58,936 nt of DNA from Clostridia bacterium (GTDB taxonomy: Bacteria > Bacillota > Clostridia > Monoglobales > Monoglobaceae). The stretch's first letter is position 1. Every line of letters begins with the position of its first letter. A program made the position numbers and the translations under genes. The notes below the pieces were generated by a model, which was given only the letters and a program-made list of their open reading frames with translations, was not told the origin of the DNA and did no database searches. Below are positions 1 through 8,404 of the stretch, piece by piece. The DNA lies in the NCBI GenBank assembly GCA_017622215.1, contig JAGARO010000011.1:1-58936 (forward strand), in the 5' to 3' direction.

Positions 1-149
1 ATGTTTCCCAAATGCTCATATATAGCTGCAAACATCTTTTGATTGCCCTTATGCCTCATAATAGTCCAGTTAAAATCATGGAAGGGATAATCTTCGTATG
101 TGTCATTAAGCGATAGACAAAAATCTATCACTTCTTGTCGTGTTCTCAT
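1..149 (-). CDS. MmcQ/YjbR family protein, N-terminal fragment cut by window edge
   Basis: Reading leftwards from the ATG at 149, about 49 codons remain open to the window edge. The translation begins MRTRQEVIDFCLSLNDTYED and continues with DFNWTIMRHKGNQKMFA. Family members typically start with an 'R-E-E-V-I-x-Y-C-L-S-L-P-x-T-Y-E-D-Y-P-F' stretch followed by 'MRHxxNxKMFA', so the match is good although only the first half is visible. These are small CyaY-fold proteins; DNA binding has been suggested for some members and the cellular role is not settled. An AGAGG ribosome binding site lies just upstream. The gap to the preceding NifX-like gene is 23 nt, so this is probably the last visible gene of the minus-strand operon. 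Confidence 0.72.
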   Translation of the reverse strand, partial: MRTRQEVIDFCLSLNDTYEDYPFHDFNWTIMRHKGNQKMFAAIYEHLGN

Positions 150-172
150 TTTGTACCTCTTTTACAAAACCT

Positions 173-577
173 TTAATTATGTCCGTGACAGTTTCCGCCG
201 CAACCGTGTTCACCGCAGGTATGACCATCAGTGTGCTCGTGGTCGTGGTGGTCGCATTTTGCATCGGGATCGTATTGGAGAGCATCGTTAAGGTAAGCCT
301 CCACTGCTTTGTCTGCATCACCCTGAACACCGCCAAACAACTTAATTCCCGCGTTGCTAAGTGCCATCTGTGCGCCTCCGCCGATGCCACCGCAGATAAG
401 TACATCAACATTAAGTGCAGAGAGCATACCGGCAAGTGCTCCGTGTCCGCTTCCGTTTGTATCTATCACTTTTGATGAAAGTATTTTGCCGTTTTCGGCT
501 TCATATACCTTAAACTGTTTTGTGTGTCCAAAATGTCCGAAGATTTCTCCGTTTTCATAAGTTACTGCAATTTTCAT
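173..577 (-). CDS. NifX/NafY-type (dinitrogenase iron-molybdenum cofactor-like) protein with His/Cys-rich tail
   Basis: A 134-residue protein. Residues 1 to about 100 match the small NifB/NifX/MTH1175-like fold: an N-terminal strand MKIAVTYENGEIFGHFGHTK, then a central region with LICGGIGGGAQMALSNAGIKLFGGVQGDAD. The last ~27 residues carry many histidines plus several Cys (HDHEHTDGHTCGEHGCGGNCHGHN), which suggests metal or cluster binding. No nitrogenase genes are visible; stand-alone relatives are common in anaerobes and their function is mostly unknown. An AAGGAG site precedes the ATG. It sits between a PAS protein and a YjbR-like gene in a redox-flavoured operon, so a role in metal or Fe-S handling is inferred only. 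Confidence 0.85.
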   Translation of the reverse strand: MKIAVTYENGEIFGHFGHTKQFKVYEAENGKILSSKVIDTNGSGHGALAGMLSALNVDVLICGGIGGGAQMALSNAGIKLFGGVQGDADKAVEAYLNDALQYDPDAKCDHHDHEHTDGHTCGEHGCGGNCHGHN

Positions 578-600
578 AGTGTTTTGTCTCCTTTAATAAT

Positions 601-963
601 TTATTTTTTTTGCTGATAAAGTCCTACTGTTTCTTTATTTCTATACTCGTGCTTTTCGTAATAGCCGATTAGACTGCCGTCATCATCACGAAGAGCTACC
701 ATATACACATCCTTATTTTCCTCGTCATTGCGATAGGTGTATATGATGTTATTATCCTTGCTTTCTTTAAACCACGCAACCACCTTGTCTATCATTTCAT
801 TAGCTTTTGGCGGGTGGCAGTCTTTAATGCTTTTGCCCGTCAAATTCTTGTGATACCGAGTAATCGCAGATGGATTCATATATACAATGATATCATCTAT
901 ATCGCAAACAACTACAGGGGCAAGGTCCTGGTCTAATACACTTTTTAATAATTTATTTAACAT
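601..963 (-). CDS. Small PAS-domain protein (CHPP-type)
   Basis: 120 residues, essentially one PAS domain: VVVCDIDDIIVYMNPSAITRYH, then GKSIKDCHPP, and a C-terminal half YMVALRDDDGSLIGYYEKHEY. The Cys-His-Pro-Pro motif recurs in a PAS subfamily also found fused to DUF438-like modules. There is no output domain, so it may be a single-domain sensor or ligand binder. I chose the ATG at 963 because it follows GGAG with good spacing and begins one base after the stop of the upstream reductase; a longer open frame runs back into that gene but has no supporting start signal. Ligand and partner are unknown. Co-transcription with the reductase is likely from the spacing. Confidence 0.75.
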   Translation of the reverse strand: MLNKLLKSVLDQDLAPVVVCDIDDIIVYMNPSAITRYHKNLTGKSIKDCHPPKANEMIDKVVAWFKESKDNNIIYTYRNDEENKDVYMVALRDDDGSLIGYYEKHEYRNKETVGLYQQKK

Positions 964-964
964 T

Positions 965-2641
965 CTATTTCTCCATTCCGCAGTCATATGCATTTTTTGA
1001 TACAACCTCATCATAGTACATCGTGCCATAAAGTCTGTATCCGCCTGCAAAATTGTAGGCATCAAAACCGTTTTGCATAAGTATTCTTGTCGCAAGATAG
1101 CTCCTTAAACCGCTCTGGCACATCACATATACAGGTTTTGATTTATCGAGTTCTGTAAGTCTTTCACGCAGTTCATCAACGGGGATATTGATAAAGCCCT
1201 CTGCATGACCGCGCATATATTCGTAGACGGTTCTTGTATCTAAAAGCGTGATATCATCTCTTTTTTGAAGAAGAGGAATATCCTCATAATAGAACTGCCC
1301 TACAATACCGTTTTTTATATTTTCAATGATAAAGCCTGCCATATTCACAGGGTCTTTTGCCGAAGAATATGGCGGTGCATAGGAAAGCTCAAGGTCTTTT
1401 AGCTTGTCCGCTGTAAGTCCTGCAAAAATTGCAGTGGCAATTACATCAATTCTTTTTTCAACACCCTCATAACCTACCGCTTGTGCGCCGAGGATTTTAT
1501 ATGTTTCCTTTTCAAATATAACCTTTAAGGTCATAACCGTTGCCCCCGGGTAATATCCTGCGTGAGAAAGGGGCGATAGAATAACTTTTTCGTAAGCGAT
1601 ATTGCTTAATTTAAGCTGAGTTTCAGTCATTCCTGTTGATGCAACTGTCATATCAAAAAGTTTAATAACCGATGCGCCTTGCGTGCCTTTATAGGTGCTG
1701 TTAATTCCGCAAATATTGTCTGCCGCAATTCGCCCCTCTTTATTGGCAGGGCCTGCTAATGTTATAACTGCCTTATTTTTCGAAATAAAGTTTTCCACCT
1801 CGACTGCATCACCGACTGCGTAAATATCCTTATCCGAGGTTTGCATATTGTCAGAAACTACAATTGCCCCCTTTACGCCCAATGCGAGTCCTGCATCCTT
1901 TGCAAGCGTATTTTCAGGTGAAACACCAACAGATACAATGACCATATCAGCAGGTATCTCCTTACAATCGGTAATGACAATGTTCTTCTCAATACTTTTT
2001 ACATTGGCATTTAAAAGAATATTGATGCCCTTTGTCCTTAAATTTGTGTGAACAAATGATGCAATGTCACTATCTACTGTGTTTAAAAGGTGGTCGCCTT
2101 TTTGGATGACAGTAATATCTATACTGCGGTTTTTAAGATTTTCCGCCATCTCAAGTCCTATAAAACCACCGCCGATGATAACTGCCGTCCGAGTAGGATT
2201 GTTGTCTGTAAACTCACGGATTTTAAGTGTATCTTCCACTGTGCGAAGTGTGAAAATATTACTGCAATTTCCCTTGCAAAAATCAGGCATAACAGGCTTT
2301 GAACCGGGAGATAAAATGAGTTTGTCGTAGCTTTCTTCAAACACTTTTCCGCTCATTTTATCCAATACTGTAACAGTTTTTCTATCACGGTTTATTTTAG
2401 TTACCTCATGAAGAGTTCTTACATCAATTTTAAATCTCGACCAAAATCCTTCGGGAGTCTGCAAAAACAAATCTTCTTTGTCAGCTATTTCTCCGCCGAT
2501 ATAGTAAGGGAGTCCGCAATTTGCATAAGAAACATATCCGCTTCGCTCAAATATGATTATCTCTGCATTTTCATCAAGTCTTCTGATTCTTGCTGCAGCC
2601 GTAGCACCGCCTGCAACTCCTCCAACAATAACAACCTTCAT
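965..2641 (-). CDS. CoA-disulfide reductase-like FAD oxidoreductase fused to a rhodanese domain
   Basis: 558 residues. The N-terminus has the FAD-binding motif VIVGGVAGGATAAARIRR and the single active-site cysteine in SYANCGLPYYIGG (Cys42), typical of CoA-disulfide reductases and NADH oxidase/persulfide reductases. A second dinucleotide motif, VIIGGGFIGLEMAENL, lies near residue 153, and an FAD motif ending YAVGDAVEV near 270. The C-terminal ~100 residues form a rhodanese domain with active-site Cys508 in VMCQSGLRS. This arrangement is known for CoADR-Rhd enzymes that reduce CoA disulfide, CoA persulfide or polysulfide with NAD(P)H. Which substrate applies here cannot be read from the sequence. 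It is separated by 2 nt from the MATE gene upstream and 1 nt from the PAS gene downstream. Confidence 0.92.
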   Translation of the reverse strand: MKVVIVGGVAGGATAAARIRRLDENAEIIIFERSGYVSYANCGLPYYIGGEIADKEDLFLQTPEGFWSRFKIDVRTLHEVTKINRDRKTVTVLDKMSGKVFEESYDKLILSPGSKPVMPDFCKGNCSNIFTLRTVEDTLKIREFTDNNPTRTAVIIGGGFIGLEMAENLKNRSIDITVIQKGDHLLNTVDSDIASFVHTNLRTKGINILLNANVKSIEKNIVITDCKEIPADMVIVSVGVSPENTLAKDAGLALGVKGAIVVSDNMQTSDKDIYAVGDAVEVENFISKNKAVITLAGPANKEGRIAADNICGINSTYKGTQGASVIKLFDMTVASTGMTETQLKLSNIAYEKVILSPLSHAGYYPGATVMTLKVIFEKETYKILGAQAVGYEGVEKRIDVIATAIFAGLTADKLKDLELSYAPPYSSAKDPVNMAGFIIENIKNGIVGQFYYEDIPLLQKRDDITLLDTRTVYEYMRGHAEGFINIPVDELRERLTELDKSKPVYVMCQSGLRSYLATRILMQNGFDAYNFAGGYRLYGTMYYDEVVSKNAYDCGMEK

Positions 2642-2643
2642 CT

Positions 2644-4008
2644 CTACACCTCCGTTATTTCTTTTAATGCCTTCTTAAACTGGAATGTAAACAGTATTGC
2701 CGTAAATGTAACCGCGATAATGTCTGCTACAGGCTCAGCCATATAAACCGCTTGTGTCTTGTCCGCCAAAATGCTTGGCATAATATAAATCAGCGGAAGT
2801 AGCAATACGAATTTACGCACAACTGCAACCACGATGGAGTTTGCCGCTTTGCCAAGCGATGTAAATGTCATCTGGCAGGCAATCTGAATACCAAAGAGAC
2901 CAAGTCCGCCGAGATAAATTCTCAGCATCGGGGCTGCAAACTGTGCAAGGGTGCTATCCGATGTAAATATCTTAACAAACACTTGCGGAGCTATCATAAC
3001 CGCTGTCCAGAGTGCGATGGAATATGTTAAACAAGTGATTAAAAGCAAACGGAATGTTTTCTTTACTCTGTCTGCTCTTTTAGCACCGAAATTGTAGCTT
3101 GTAATGGGTTGAGCACCTTGTGCAATTCCCTGCAGAGGTAACATTGCAAACTGCATAACACTTGTCATAATGGTCATAGCACCGACTGCAATATCTCCGC
3201 CATATTTAAGGAGTGAAGAATTAAAGCAAACGGAAATCACACTTTCGCTTGACTGCATAACAAAAGCCGCTGTCCCGAGTGCGATGCAAGGCAGTATTAT
3301 GTCTGCTCTGAGTTTCAGATTTTCTTTTTTTATTTTGAGCTGTGTCTTTTTGCCACAAAGGAAAGAGATAATCCATACACAGGAAAGCATCTGCGAAATG
3401 ATAGTCGCAAGTGCCGCACCCTTTACACCCATTTGGAATCCAAAAATAAATATAGGGTCAAGCACAATATTACACACCGCACCGATAATTACCGAAACCA
3501 TCGATATAGTGGTAAAGCCTTGCGCTGTGATAAATGTGTTCATACCCAAGGTCATCTGCACAAACAAAGTGCCAAGGGCGTAAATGCTCATGTAATCGGT
3601 TGCATAGCCTATTGTGTTTTCGCTTGCTCCAAAGGCAAGGAGCAAATCCTTGTTCCATATAAGCAAAACTGCGGTCAGGATAACCGACACAACAATCTGC
3701 AAACTAAAACAGTTGCCAAGTGTCTTTTCAGCAGATTCATTATCCTTTTCACCCATAAAGATAGAGGCTCTCGGTGCACCGCCTGAGCTTACTAACGCAG
3801 CAAAAGCTGCAACAAGCATAATCAGGGGCATACACACACCAACCCCTGTAAGTGCCATACTTCCATCTCCGGGCATATGACCTATGTATATGCGGTCAAC
3901 TATATTGTAAAGCATATTGATAAGCTGTGCCACAACAGTCGGAATAGACAGTCTGAACAAAAGCTTACCGATAGGCTCTGTCGCTAAAAATTCTTTTTTG
4001 TCATTCAT
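2644..4008 (-). CDS. MATE family efflux transporter
   Basis: 454 residues, about twelve hydrophobic segments, the normal MATE length. The N-terminus EPIGKLLFRLSIPTVVAQLINMLYNIVDRIYIGHM and the mid-protein stretch FAMLPLQGIAQGAQPITSYNFGA are hallmarks of the family (the latter begins the second six-helix half). MATE proteins export cationic drugs or other organic compounds in exchange for Na+ or H+. The substrate is unknown. The gene sits 13 nt after the RibD-like gene and 2 nt before the CoA-disulfide reductase, so export of a toxic or oxidised compound in the same response is a reasonable inference. Confidence 0.93.
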   Translation of the reverse strand: MNDKKEFLATEPIGKLLFRLSIPTVVAQLINMLYNIVDRIYIGHMPGDGSMALTGVGVCMPLIMLVAAFAALVSSGGAPRASIFMGEKDNESAEKTLGNCFSLQIVVSVILTAVLLIWNKDLLLAFGASENTIGYATDYMSIYALGTLFVQMTLGMNTFITAQGFTTISMVSVIIGAVCNIVLDPIFIFGFQMGVKGAALATIISQMLSCVWIISFLCGKKTQLKIKKENLKLRADIILPCIALGTAAFVMQSSESVISVCFNSSLLKYGGDIAVGAMTIMTSVMQFAMLPLQGIAQGAQPITSYNFGAKRADRVKKTFRLLLITCLTYSIALWTAVMIAPQVFVKIFTSDSTLAQFAAPMLRIYLGGLGLFGIQIACQMTFTSLGKAANSIVVAVVRKFVLLLPLIYIMPSILADKTQAVYMAEPVADIIAVTFTAILFTFQFKKALKEITEV

Positions 4009-4021
4009 TTAATATAACACC

Positions 4022-4723
4022 TTATTTTCGTATATAATTCATCCAAGCAACATCGTCGTATTGCTTGATTTCTTTTAATTTAAATTCGGATAATCTGCTA
4101 TCCATAAATAATGGTTTATCTTCAGCGTCTGCAACAATCGGTGCGACAACAAGACTAAGCTCGTCAATTACACCTGCTCGCTCAAAATAACCGTTTACAA
4201 TGCTACCGCCCTCTAAAAGAATAGAGTTTATACCCATAAGGTTTTTAAGCTTTTCAAGAGCGATTTTAACATCAATCTTGTTTTCGCCTGCAAAGATATA
4301 CGGAATCTTCATACTCTGCAGATAGGCAAGATAACGCCCGTCAACTTGCTCGGTTAAAACTTCTATTATCTGTGCATCTCCATAACCTGGGTCTTCGTCA
4401 ATTATTTTATTACTTTTCCAACCAAGCTTGCCTTTGGGGTCAAAGCTTACTGCATAGAATCCCGACAAATTATCAGGGATAAAATCATTTTTATTATCAA
4501 TAGGCTCGTACCTCGTCAAATCAGGATACCAACCGCCTGTGAAACTGCTTTCCATCGTCACACGACCGCAAATAAATCCATTTGCGCCATTTTTGTTATA
4601 CTCACGATTTAACTCATAATATATTTCCGTAGCTTTTTCACATTCCTGTCGGGACAAAAATTCTCCCGTAACCTTTCCGTCTATTGATGTCACCATATGA
4701 CAGATTATGTGCGGTCTGTTCAT
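4022..4723 (-). CDS. RibD C-terminal/dihydrofolate reductase-like protein
   Basis: 233 residues. It shows the RibD_C/DHFR-like fold signatures: an N-terminal IICHMVTSIDGKVTG segment and a C-terminal SILLEGGSIVNGYFERAGVIDELSLVVAPI segment, which in relatives contributes NADPH binding. True riboflavin RibD has an N-terminal deaminase domain, absent here, so this is a stand-alone reductase of unknown substrate. It is the first gene of the minus-strand operon, directly downstream of a strong promoter with a dyad operator. The ATG at 4723 follows a weak AAAGG. Family assignment is good; the physiological role is not known. Confidence 0.86.
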   Translation of the reverse strand: MNRPHIICHMVTSIDGKVTGEFLSRQECEKATEIYYELNREYNKNGANGFICGRVTMESSFTGGWYPDLTRYEPIDNKNDFIPDNLSGFYAVSFDPKGKLGWKSNKIIDEDPGYGDAQIIEVLTEQVDGRYLAYLQSMKIPYIFAGENKIDVKIALEKLKNLMGINSILLEGGSIVNGYFERAGVIDELSLVVAPIVADAEDKPLFMDSRLSEFKLKEIKQYDDVAWMNYIRK

Positions 4724-4778
4724 AACATCATAACCTTTCTGATTTTATTTTAATCTGTAATGCCCTTAATAACCTTTC

Positions 4779-4817
4779 TTTCCCTTAAATATTACCACTT
4801 TTTAAGGGAAAAGTCAA
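4779..4817 (-). promoter_or_regulatory. Sigma-A promoter with an 11-bp-arm dyad operator for the accessory operon
   Basis: On the minus strand TTGACT (4817-4812) is followed after exactly 17 bp by TAATAT (4794-4789). A perfect inverted repeat TTTCCCTTAAA / TTTAAGGGAAA (4779-4789 and 4801-4811, 11-bp spacer) brackets the -10 element. This is the layout of a repressor site. No obvious regulator gene is adjacent in the window. Confidence 0.7.
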
Positions 4818-5222
4818 AGAATCAAGCAAATTTACCCTTATTTATTGTTTGTTTTCAAGGTAAAGTTATTCTGCAAAACTGTTTTATCGTTTCATATATA
4901 TTATCTAACATTTTTCTAGCACTTTTCTAGCGAAAACCCAAAAAAGCTATCTAAAAGTGGCAATACGAAATTTGCAAGAACAGCAAAGGCTTTGAAGGAT
5001 TTTAACCCCTCAAAGCCTTGATTTTATGCGGTTTTTATCGCTTTTTAAGTTCCTTTAACTTCCGCTAATTTACTCTATCTAAAAAGACTGTCTAACAGCT
5101 CGAAATCCCCTCGGTTACACTGTAACTGTACCCCTACAAATGGCTTAACCGTGCGGGTTTAAGCGAGGTTCAAACTCTCGCAAAAGTTTTTACTTTAATG
5201 CGATAGGCTGCTTAACGCAAAC
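4818..5222. other. Long noncoding stretch with short repeats and hairpins
   Basis: About 400 bases with no credible gene on either strand. Visible structure: TTTTCTAGC repeated at 4911-4919 and 4922-4930; CTATCTAAAA at 4947-4956 and 5075-5084; a 10-bp inverted repeat AAGGCTTTGA / TCAAAGCCTT (4986-4995 and 5010-5019); GTTAC-ACT-GTAAC near 5113; and a GCGAG/CTCGC hairpin around 5163-5181 whose loop GTTCAAACT resembles a tRNA T-loop. Clusters of short repeats like this can be integrase arm sites or recombination scars, but no integrase gene is present. It separates an accessory operon from housekeeping genes. Confidence 0.4.
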
Positions 5223-5254
5223 AAAAAAGGACTACTTAAAAAGTAGTCCTTTTT
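5223..5254 (-). terminator. Rho-independent terminator of ppdK
   Basis: Near-perfect hairpin AAAAAGGACTACTT / AAGTAGTCCTTTTT with a 3-nt loop, ending in a T run when read on the minus strand, 16 bases beyond the ppdK stop. Confidence 0.9.
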
Positions 5255-5269
5255 ATATGTGTAAATGAA

Positions 5270-7894
5270 TTACATATTCTTAATAGCAGCCTGAGCAGCA
5301 GCAAGTCTAGCAATTGGAACACGGAATGGTGAACATGATACATAATCAAGTCCGATTTCGTGGCAGAATTCTACTGATACAGGGTCGCCGCCGTGCTCAC
5401 CACAGATACCGCAGTGCATTGTTGAACGAACCTTCTTACCATTTTCAACAGCCATTTCCATAAGCTTACCAACACCTGTCTGGTCGAGCTTAGCAAATGG
5501 GTCGTTTTCGAAGATCTTTGCATCATAGTAAGCATCTAAGAACTTACCAGCATCGTCTCTTGAGAAGCCGTATGTCATCTGTGTTAAGTCGTTTGTACCG
5601 AAGCAGAAGAATTCAGCTTCTGTAGCAATAGCGTCAGCTGTAAGACATGCTCTTGGAATTTCCATCATTGTACCAACTTCGTACTTGAGGTCAGCACCAG
5701 CAGCAGCGATTTCAGCATCAGCTGTAGCTACTACGAAATTCTTAACATACTTGAATTCCTTGAGTTCGCCTGGGAGTGGAATCATAATTTCAGGAACTAC
5801 GTTCCAGTCAGGATGATTCTTCTTAACGTTGATAGCTGCACGGATAACAGCCTTTGTCTGCATCTTTGCAATTTCAGGATATGTTACTGCAAGACGACAA
5901 CCACGGTGTCCCATCATTGGGTTAAATTCGTGGAGTGAAGAAATAATAGCCTTAATATCTTCAACGCTCTTGCCCTGTGCATCAGCGAGGAGCTTAATAT
6001 CAGCTTCTTCTGTTGGAACGAATTCATGGAGTGGTGGGTCTAAGAATCTGATTGTTACAGGACAACCTTCTAAAGCTTCGTAAAGCTTTTCGAAGTCTCC
6101 CTGCTGGTAAGGAAGAATCTTATCAAGAGCAGCTTCTCTTTCTTCTACTGTATCAGCACAAATCATTTCTCTGAATGCTGCAATTCTGTCAGCTTCGAAG
6201 AACATATGTTCTGTACGGCAGAGACCGATACCTTCAGCGCCGAGTTCACGAGCCTTCTTAGCATCAGCAGGAGTATCAGCGTTTGTTCTTACCTTGAGTG
6301 TTCTGAATTCATCAGCCCATTCCATAATTCTACCGAATTCGCCAGCGATTTCAGCGTCAACTGTAGGAATAATACCGTCATAGATATTACCTGTTGAACC
6401 GTCAATTGAAATGCAGTCGCCTTCTGTGAAAGTCTTACCTGCAAGTGTAAACTTCTTATTTTCTTCATCCATGTTGATGTCGCCACAACCGGATACGCAA
6501 CATGTACCCATACCACGAGCAACAACGGCAGCGTGAGATGTCATACCACCACGAACTGTGAGGATACCCTGTGAAGCCTTCATACCTGTAATATCTTCAG
6601 GTGATGTTTCAAGACGAACGAGGATAACCTTTTCGCCTCTTGAGTTCCAAGCTTCTGCGTCTTCAGCTGTGAACACAATCTTACCACAAGCAGCACCAGG
6701 AGAAGCACCGAGACCTCTGCCCATTGGTGTAGCAGCCTTTAATGCCTTAGCATCAAACTGTGGGTGGAGAAGTGTATCAAGGTTTCTAGGATCGATCATA
6801 GCAACAGCCTTCTTCTTATCGATCATACCTTCATCAACTAAATCACAAGCAATCTTAAGAGCAGCCTTAGCTGTTCTCTTACCGTTTCTTGTCTGGAGCA
6901 TATAAAGCTTTCTGTTTTCAATTGTGAATTCCATGTCCTGCATATCTCTGTAATGGTCTTCGAGAATTGCACAAACCTTGTTGAATTCTTCAAAAGCTTC
7001 AGGGAACTTTTCAGCCATCTGAGCGATTGGCATTGGTGTTCTAACACCAGCAACAACGTCTTCGCCCTGTGCGTTTACAAGGAATTCACCCATAAGTCCA
7101 GGTTCACCTGTAGCTGGGTCTCTTGTAAATGCAACACCAGTACCACAGTCATCACCCATGTTACCGAATGCCATCATCTGTACGTTAACAGCTGTACCCC
7201 ATGAATAAGGGATATCGTTGTCTCTTCTGTAAACGTTAGCTCTTGGGTTATCCCATGAACGGAATACCGCTTCAACAGCACCCATAAGCTGTTCTTTAGG
7301 ATCAGTTGGGAAGTCCTTACCAATCTTGTTCTTGTATTCAGCCTTGAATGCAGCAGCAAGTTCCTTAAGGTCATCAGCTGTAAGCTCGATATCCTGAGTT
7401 ACACCCTTCTTTTCCTTCATTTCGTCGATAAGCTGTTCAAAGTACTTCTTACCAACTTCCATAACTACGTCAGAATACATCTGAATAAATCTTCTGTAGC
7501 AGTCCCAAGCCCAACGAGCGTTGCCTGTCTTTGCAGCCATTGTTTCTACAACGTCTTCGTTAAGACCAAGGTTTAAGATTGTGTCCATCATACCAGGCAT
7601 TGAAGCTCTGGCACCTGAACGAACAGAAACGAGGAGAGGATTTTCCTTATCTCCGAATTTCTTTCCGCAAATAGCTTCCATCTTTACAATGTTTTCCATG
7701 ATTTCAGCCTGGATTGCGTCGTTGATTTTACGGCCGTCTTCGTAGTACTGAGTACACGCTTCAGTAGATACTGTAAAGCCCTGTGGTACAGGAAGACCGA
7801 TTTTTGTCATTTCAGCAAGGTTAGCGCCCTTACCGCCGAGAAGTTCTCTCATTGAAGCGTCGCCTTCGCTAAAAAGATAAACGAATTTTGCCAT
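5270..7894 (-). CDS. ppdK: Pyruvate, phosphate dikinase
   Basis: 874 residues, the usual length for bacterial PPDK. The N-terminal nucleotide-binding domain shows LGGKGANLAEMTKIGLPVPQ. The central phosphohistidine domain has GGMTSHAAVVARGMGTCCVSG, with the swivelling catalytic His near residue 455. The C-terminal PEP/pyruvate barrel has RFLDPPLHEFVPT, GTNDLTQMTYGFSRDD and the catalytic cysteine motif CGICGEHGGDP. The enzyme interconverts pyruvate + ATP + Pi with PEP + AMP + PPi in the cytoplasm. Together with the PPi-type phosphofructokinase at 50.7 kb this points to PPi-linked glycolysis. It lies 36 nt downstream of tadA with no terminator between, so read-through from the crh-like/tadA promoter is likely. 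Confidence 0.98.
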   Translation of the reverse strand: MAKFVYLFSEGDASMRELLGGKGANLAEMTKIGLPVPQGFTVSTEACTQYYEDGRKINDAIQAEIMENIVKMEAICGKKFGDKENPLLVSVRSGARASMPGMMDTILNLGLNEDVVETMAAKTGNARWAWDCYRRFIQMYSDVVMEVGKKYFEQLIDEMKEKKGVTQDIELTADDLKELAAAFKAEYKNKIGKDFPTDPKEQLMGAVEAVFRSWDNPRANVYRRDNDIPYSWGTAVNVQMMAFGNMGDDCGTGVAFTRDPATGEPGLMGEFLVNAQGEDVVAGVRTPMPIAQMAEKFPEAFEEFNKVCAILEDHYRDMQDMEFTIENRKLYMLQTRNGKRTAKAALKIACDLVDEGMIDKKKAVAMIDPRNLDTLLHPQFDAKALKAATPMGRGLGASPGAACGKIVFTAEDAEAWNSRGEKVILVRLETSPEDITGMKASQGILTVRGGMTSHAAVVARGMGTCCVSGCGDINMDEENKKFTLAGKTFTEGDCISIDGSTGNIYDGIIPTVDAEIAGEFGRIMEWADEFRTLKVRTNADTPADAKKARELGAEGIGLCRTEHMFFEADRIAAFREMICADTVEEREAALDKILPYQQGDFEKLYEALEGCPVTIRFLDPPLHEFVPTEEADIKLLADAQGKSVEDIKAIISSLHEFNPMMGHRGCRLAVTYPEIAKMQTKAVIRAAINVKKNHPDWNVVPEIMIPLPGELKEFKYVKNFVVATADAEIAAAGADLKYEVGTMMEIPRACLTADAIATEAEFFCFGTNDLTQMTYGFSRDDAGKFLDAYYDAKIFENDPFAKLDQTGVGKLMEMAVENGKKVRSTMHCGICGEHGGDPVSVEFCHEIGLDYVSCSPFRVPIARLAAAQAAIKNM

Positions 7895-7930
7895 TTTTTA
7901 GTTCCTCCTAAAAAGTATATTTTAATTTAA

Positions 7931-8404
7931 TTATATTTCTTTATTTCTCAGGTTTTTAAAAAAGTCCCTGAGCAACTTTGAGCATTCTTCCTCCATTATT
8001 CCTCCCCGACAGAAAATTCTGTGGCTCAGTCTCGGAATGTCAGGAATGTTTGCAATAGAACAAACTGCTCCGCCCTTTTCGTCATAAGCTCCAAAATAAA
8101 TATTACGGATTCTTGCCTGAATACAAGCGCTTATGCACATTATACAGGGTTCCAGGGTTACATACAAGTCGCAATCCTCAAGTCGCCAGCTGTCTAAATG
8201 CTTTGACGCTCTGTCTAGTGCAAGAATTTCTGCATGGTAGAGTGGATTTTTTCCTCTCTCCCTTTCGTTATGAGCTCTTGCTATAACTTGTCCGTCTTTG
8301 ACAATTACAGCCCCCACGGGAATTTCTCCCTCGGACATAGCTAAGGTTGCTTCCTCAAGAGCAAGAATCATAAATTCCTTATTCAGCAAACTCTTTGAGC
8401 TCAT
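7931..8404 (-). CDS. tadA: tRNA-specific adenosine deaminase (A34 to inosine)
   Basis: 157 residues from the chosen start. Deaminase motifs are complete: the zinc and proton-shuttle motif LYHAEILALDRAS and the zinc ligands in TLEPCIMCISACIQARI. EGEIPVGAVIVKDGQVIARAHNERE is typical of TadA. It edits the wobble adenosine of tRNA-Arg(ACG). The ATG at 8404 overlaps the end of the upstream HPr-like gene by 26 nt and has GAGG at suitable spacing; the next ATG at 8371 (after AAGGA) is a possible alternative. Housekeeping function, co-transcribed with the HPr-like gene. Confidence 0.93.
   Translation of the reverse strand: MSSKSLLNKEFMILALEEATLAMSEGEIPVGAVIVKDGQVIARAHNERERGKNPLYHAEILALDRASKHLDSWRLEDCDLYVTLEPCIMCISACIQARIRNIYFGAYDEKGGAVCSIANIPDIPRLSHRIFCRGGIMEEECSKLLRDFFKNLRNKEI

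Noticed and set aside
140-475. Plus-strand open frame opposite the NifX-like gene
   Set aside because: It is antisense to a recognised protein, has no start signal, and its hydrophobic run comes from the complement of the His/Asp-rich codons.
173-577. A nitrogenase cofactor gene as evidence of nitrogen fixation
   Set aside because: No nif structural genes are present, and stand-alone NifX-like proteins are common in non-fixing anaerobes.
4818-5222. An integrase or transposase fragment in the long noncoding stretch
   Set aside because: No frame on either strand gives a recognisable recombinase segment; only short repeats are visible.
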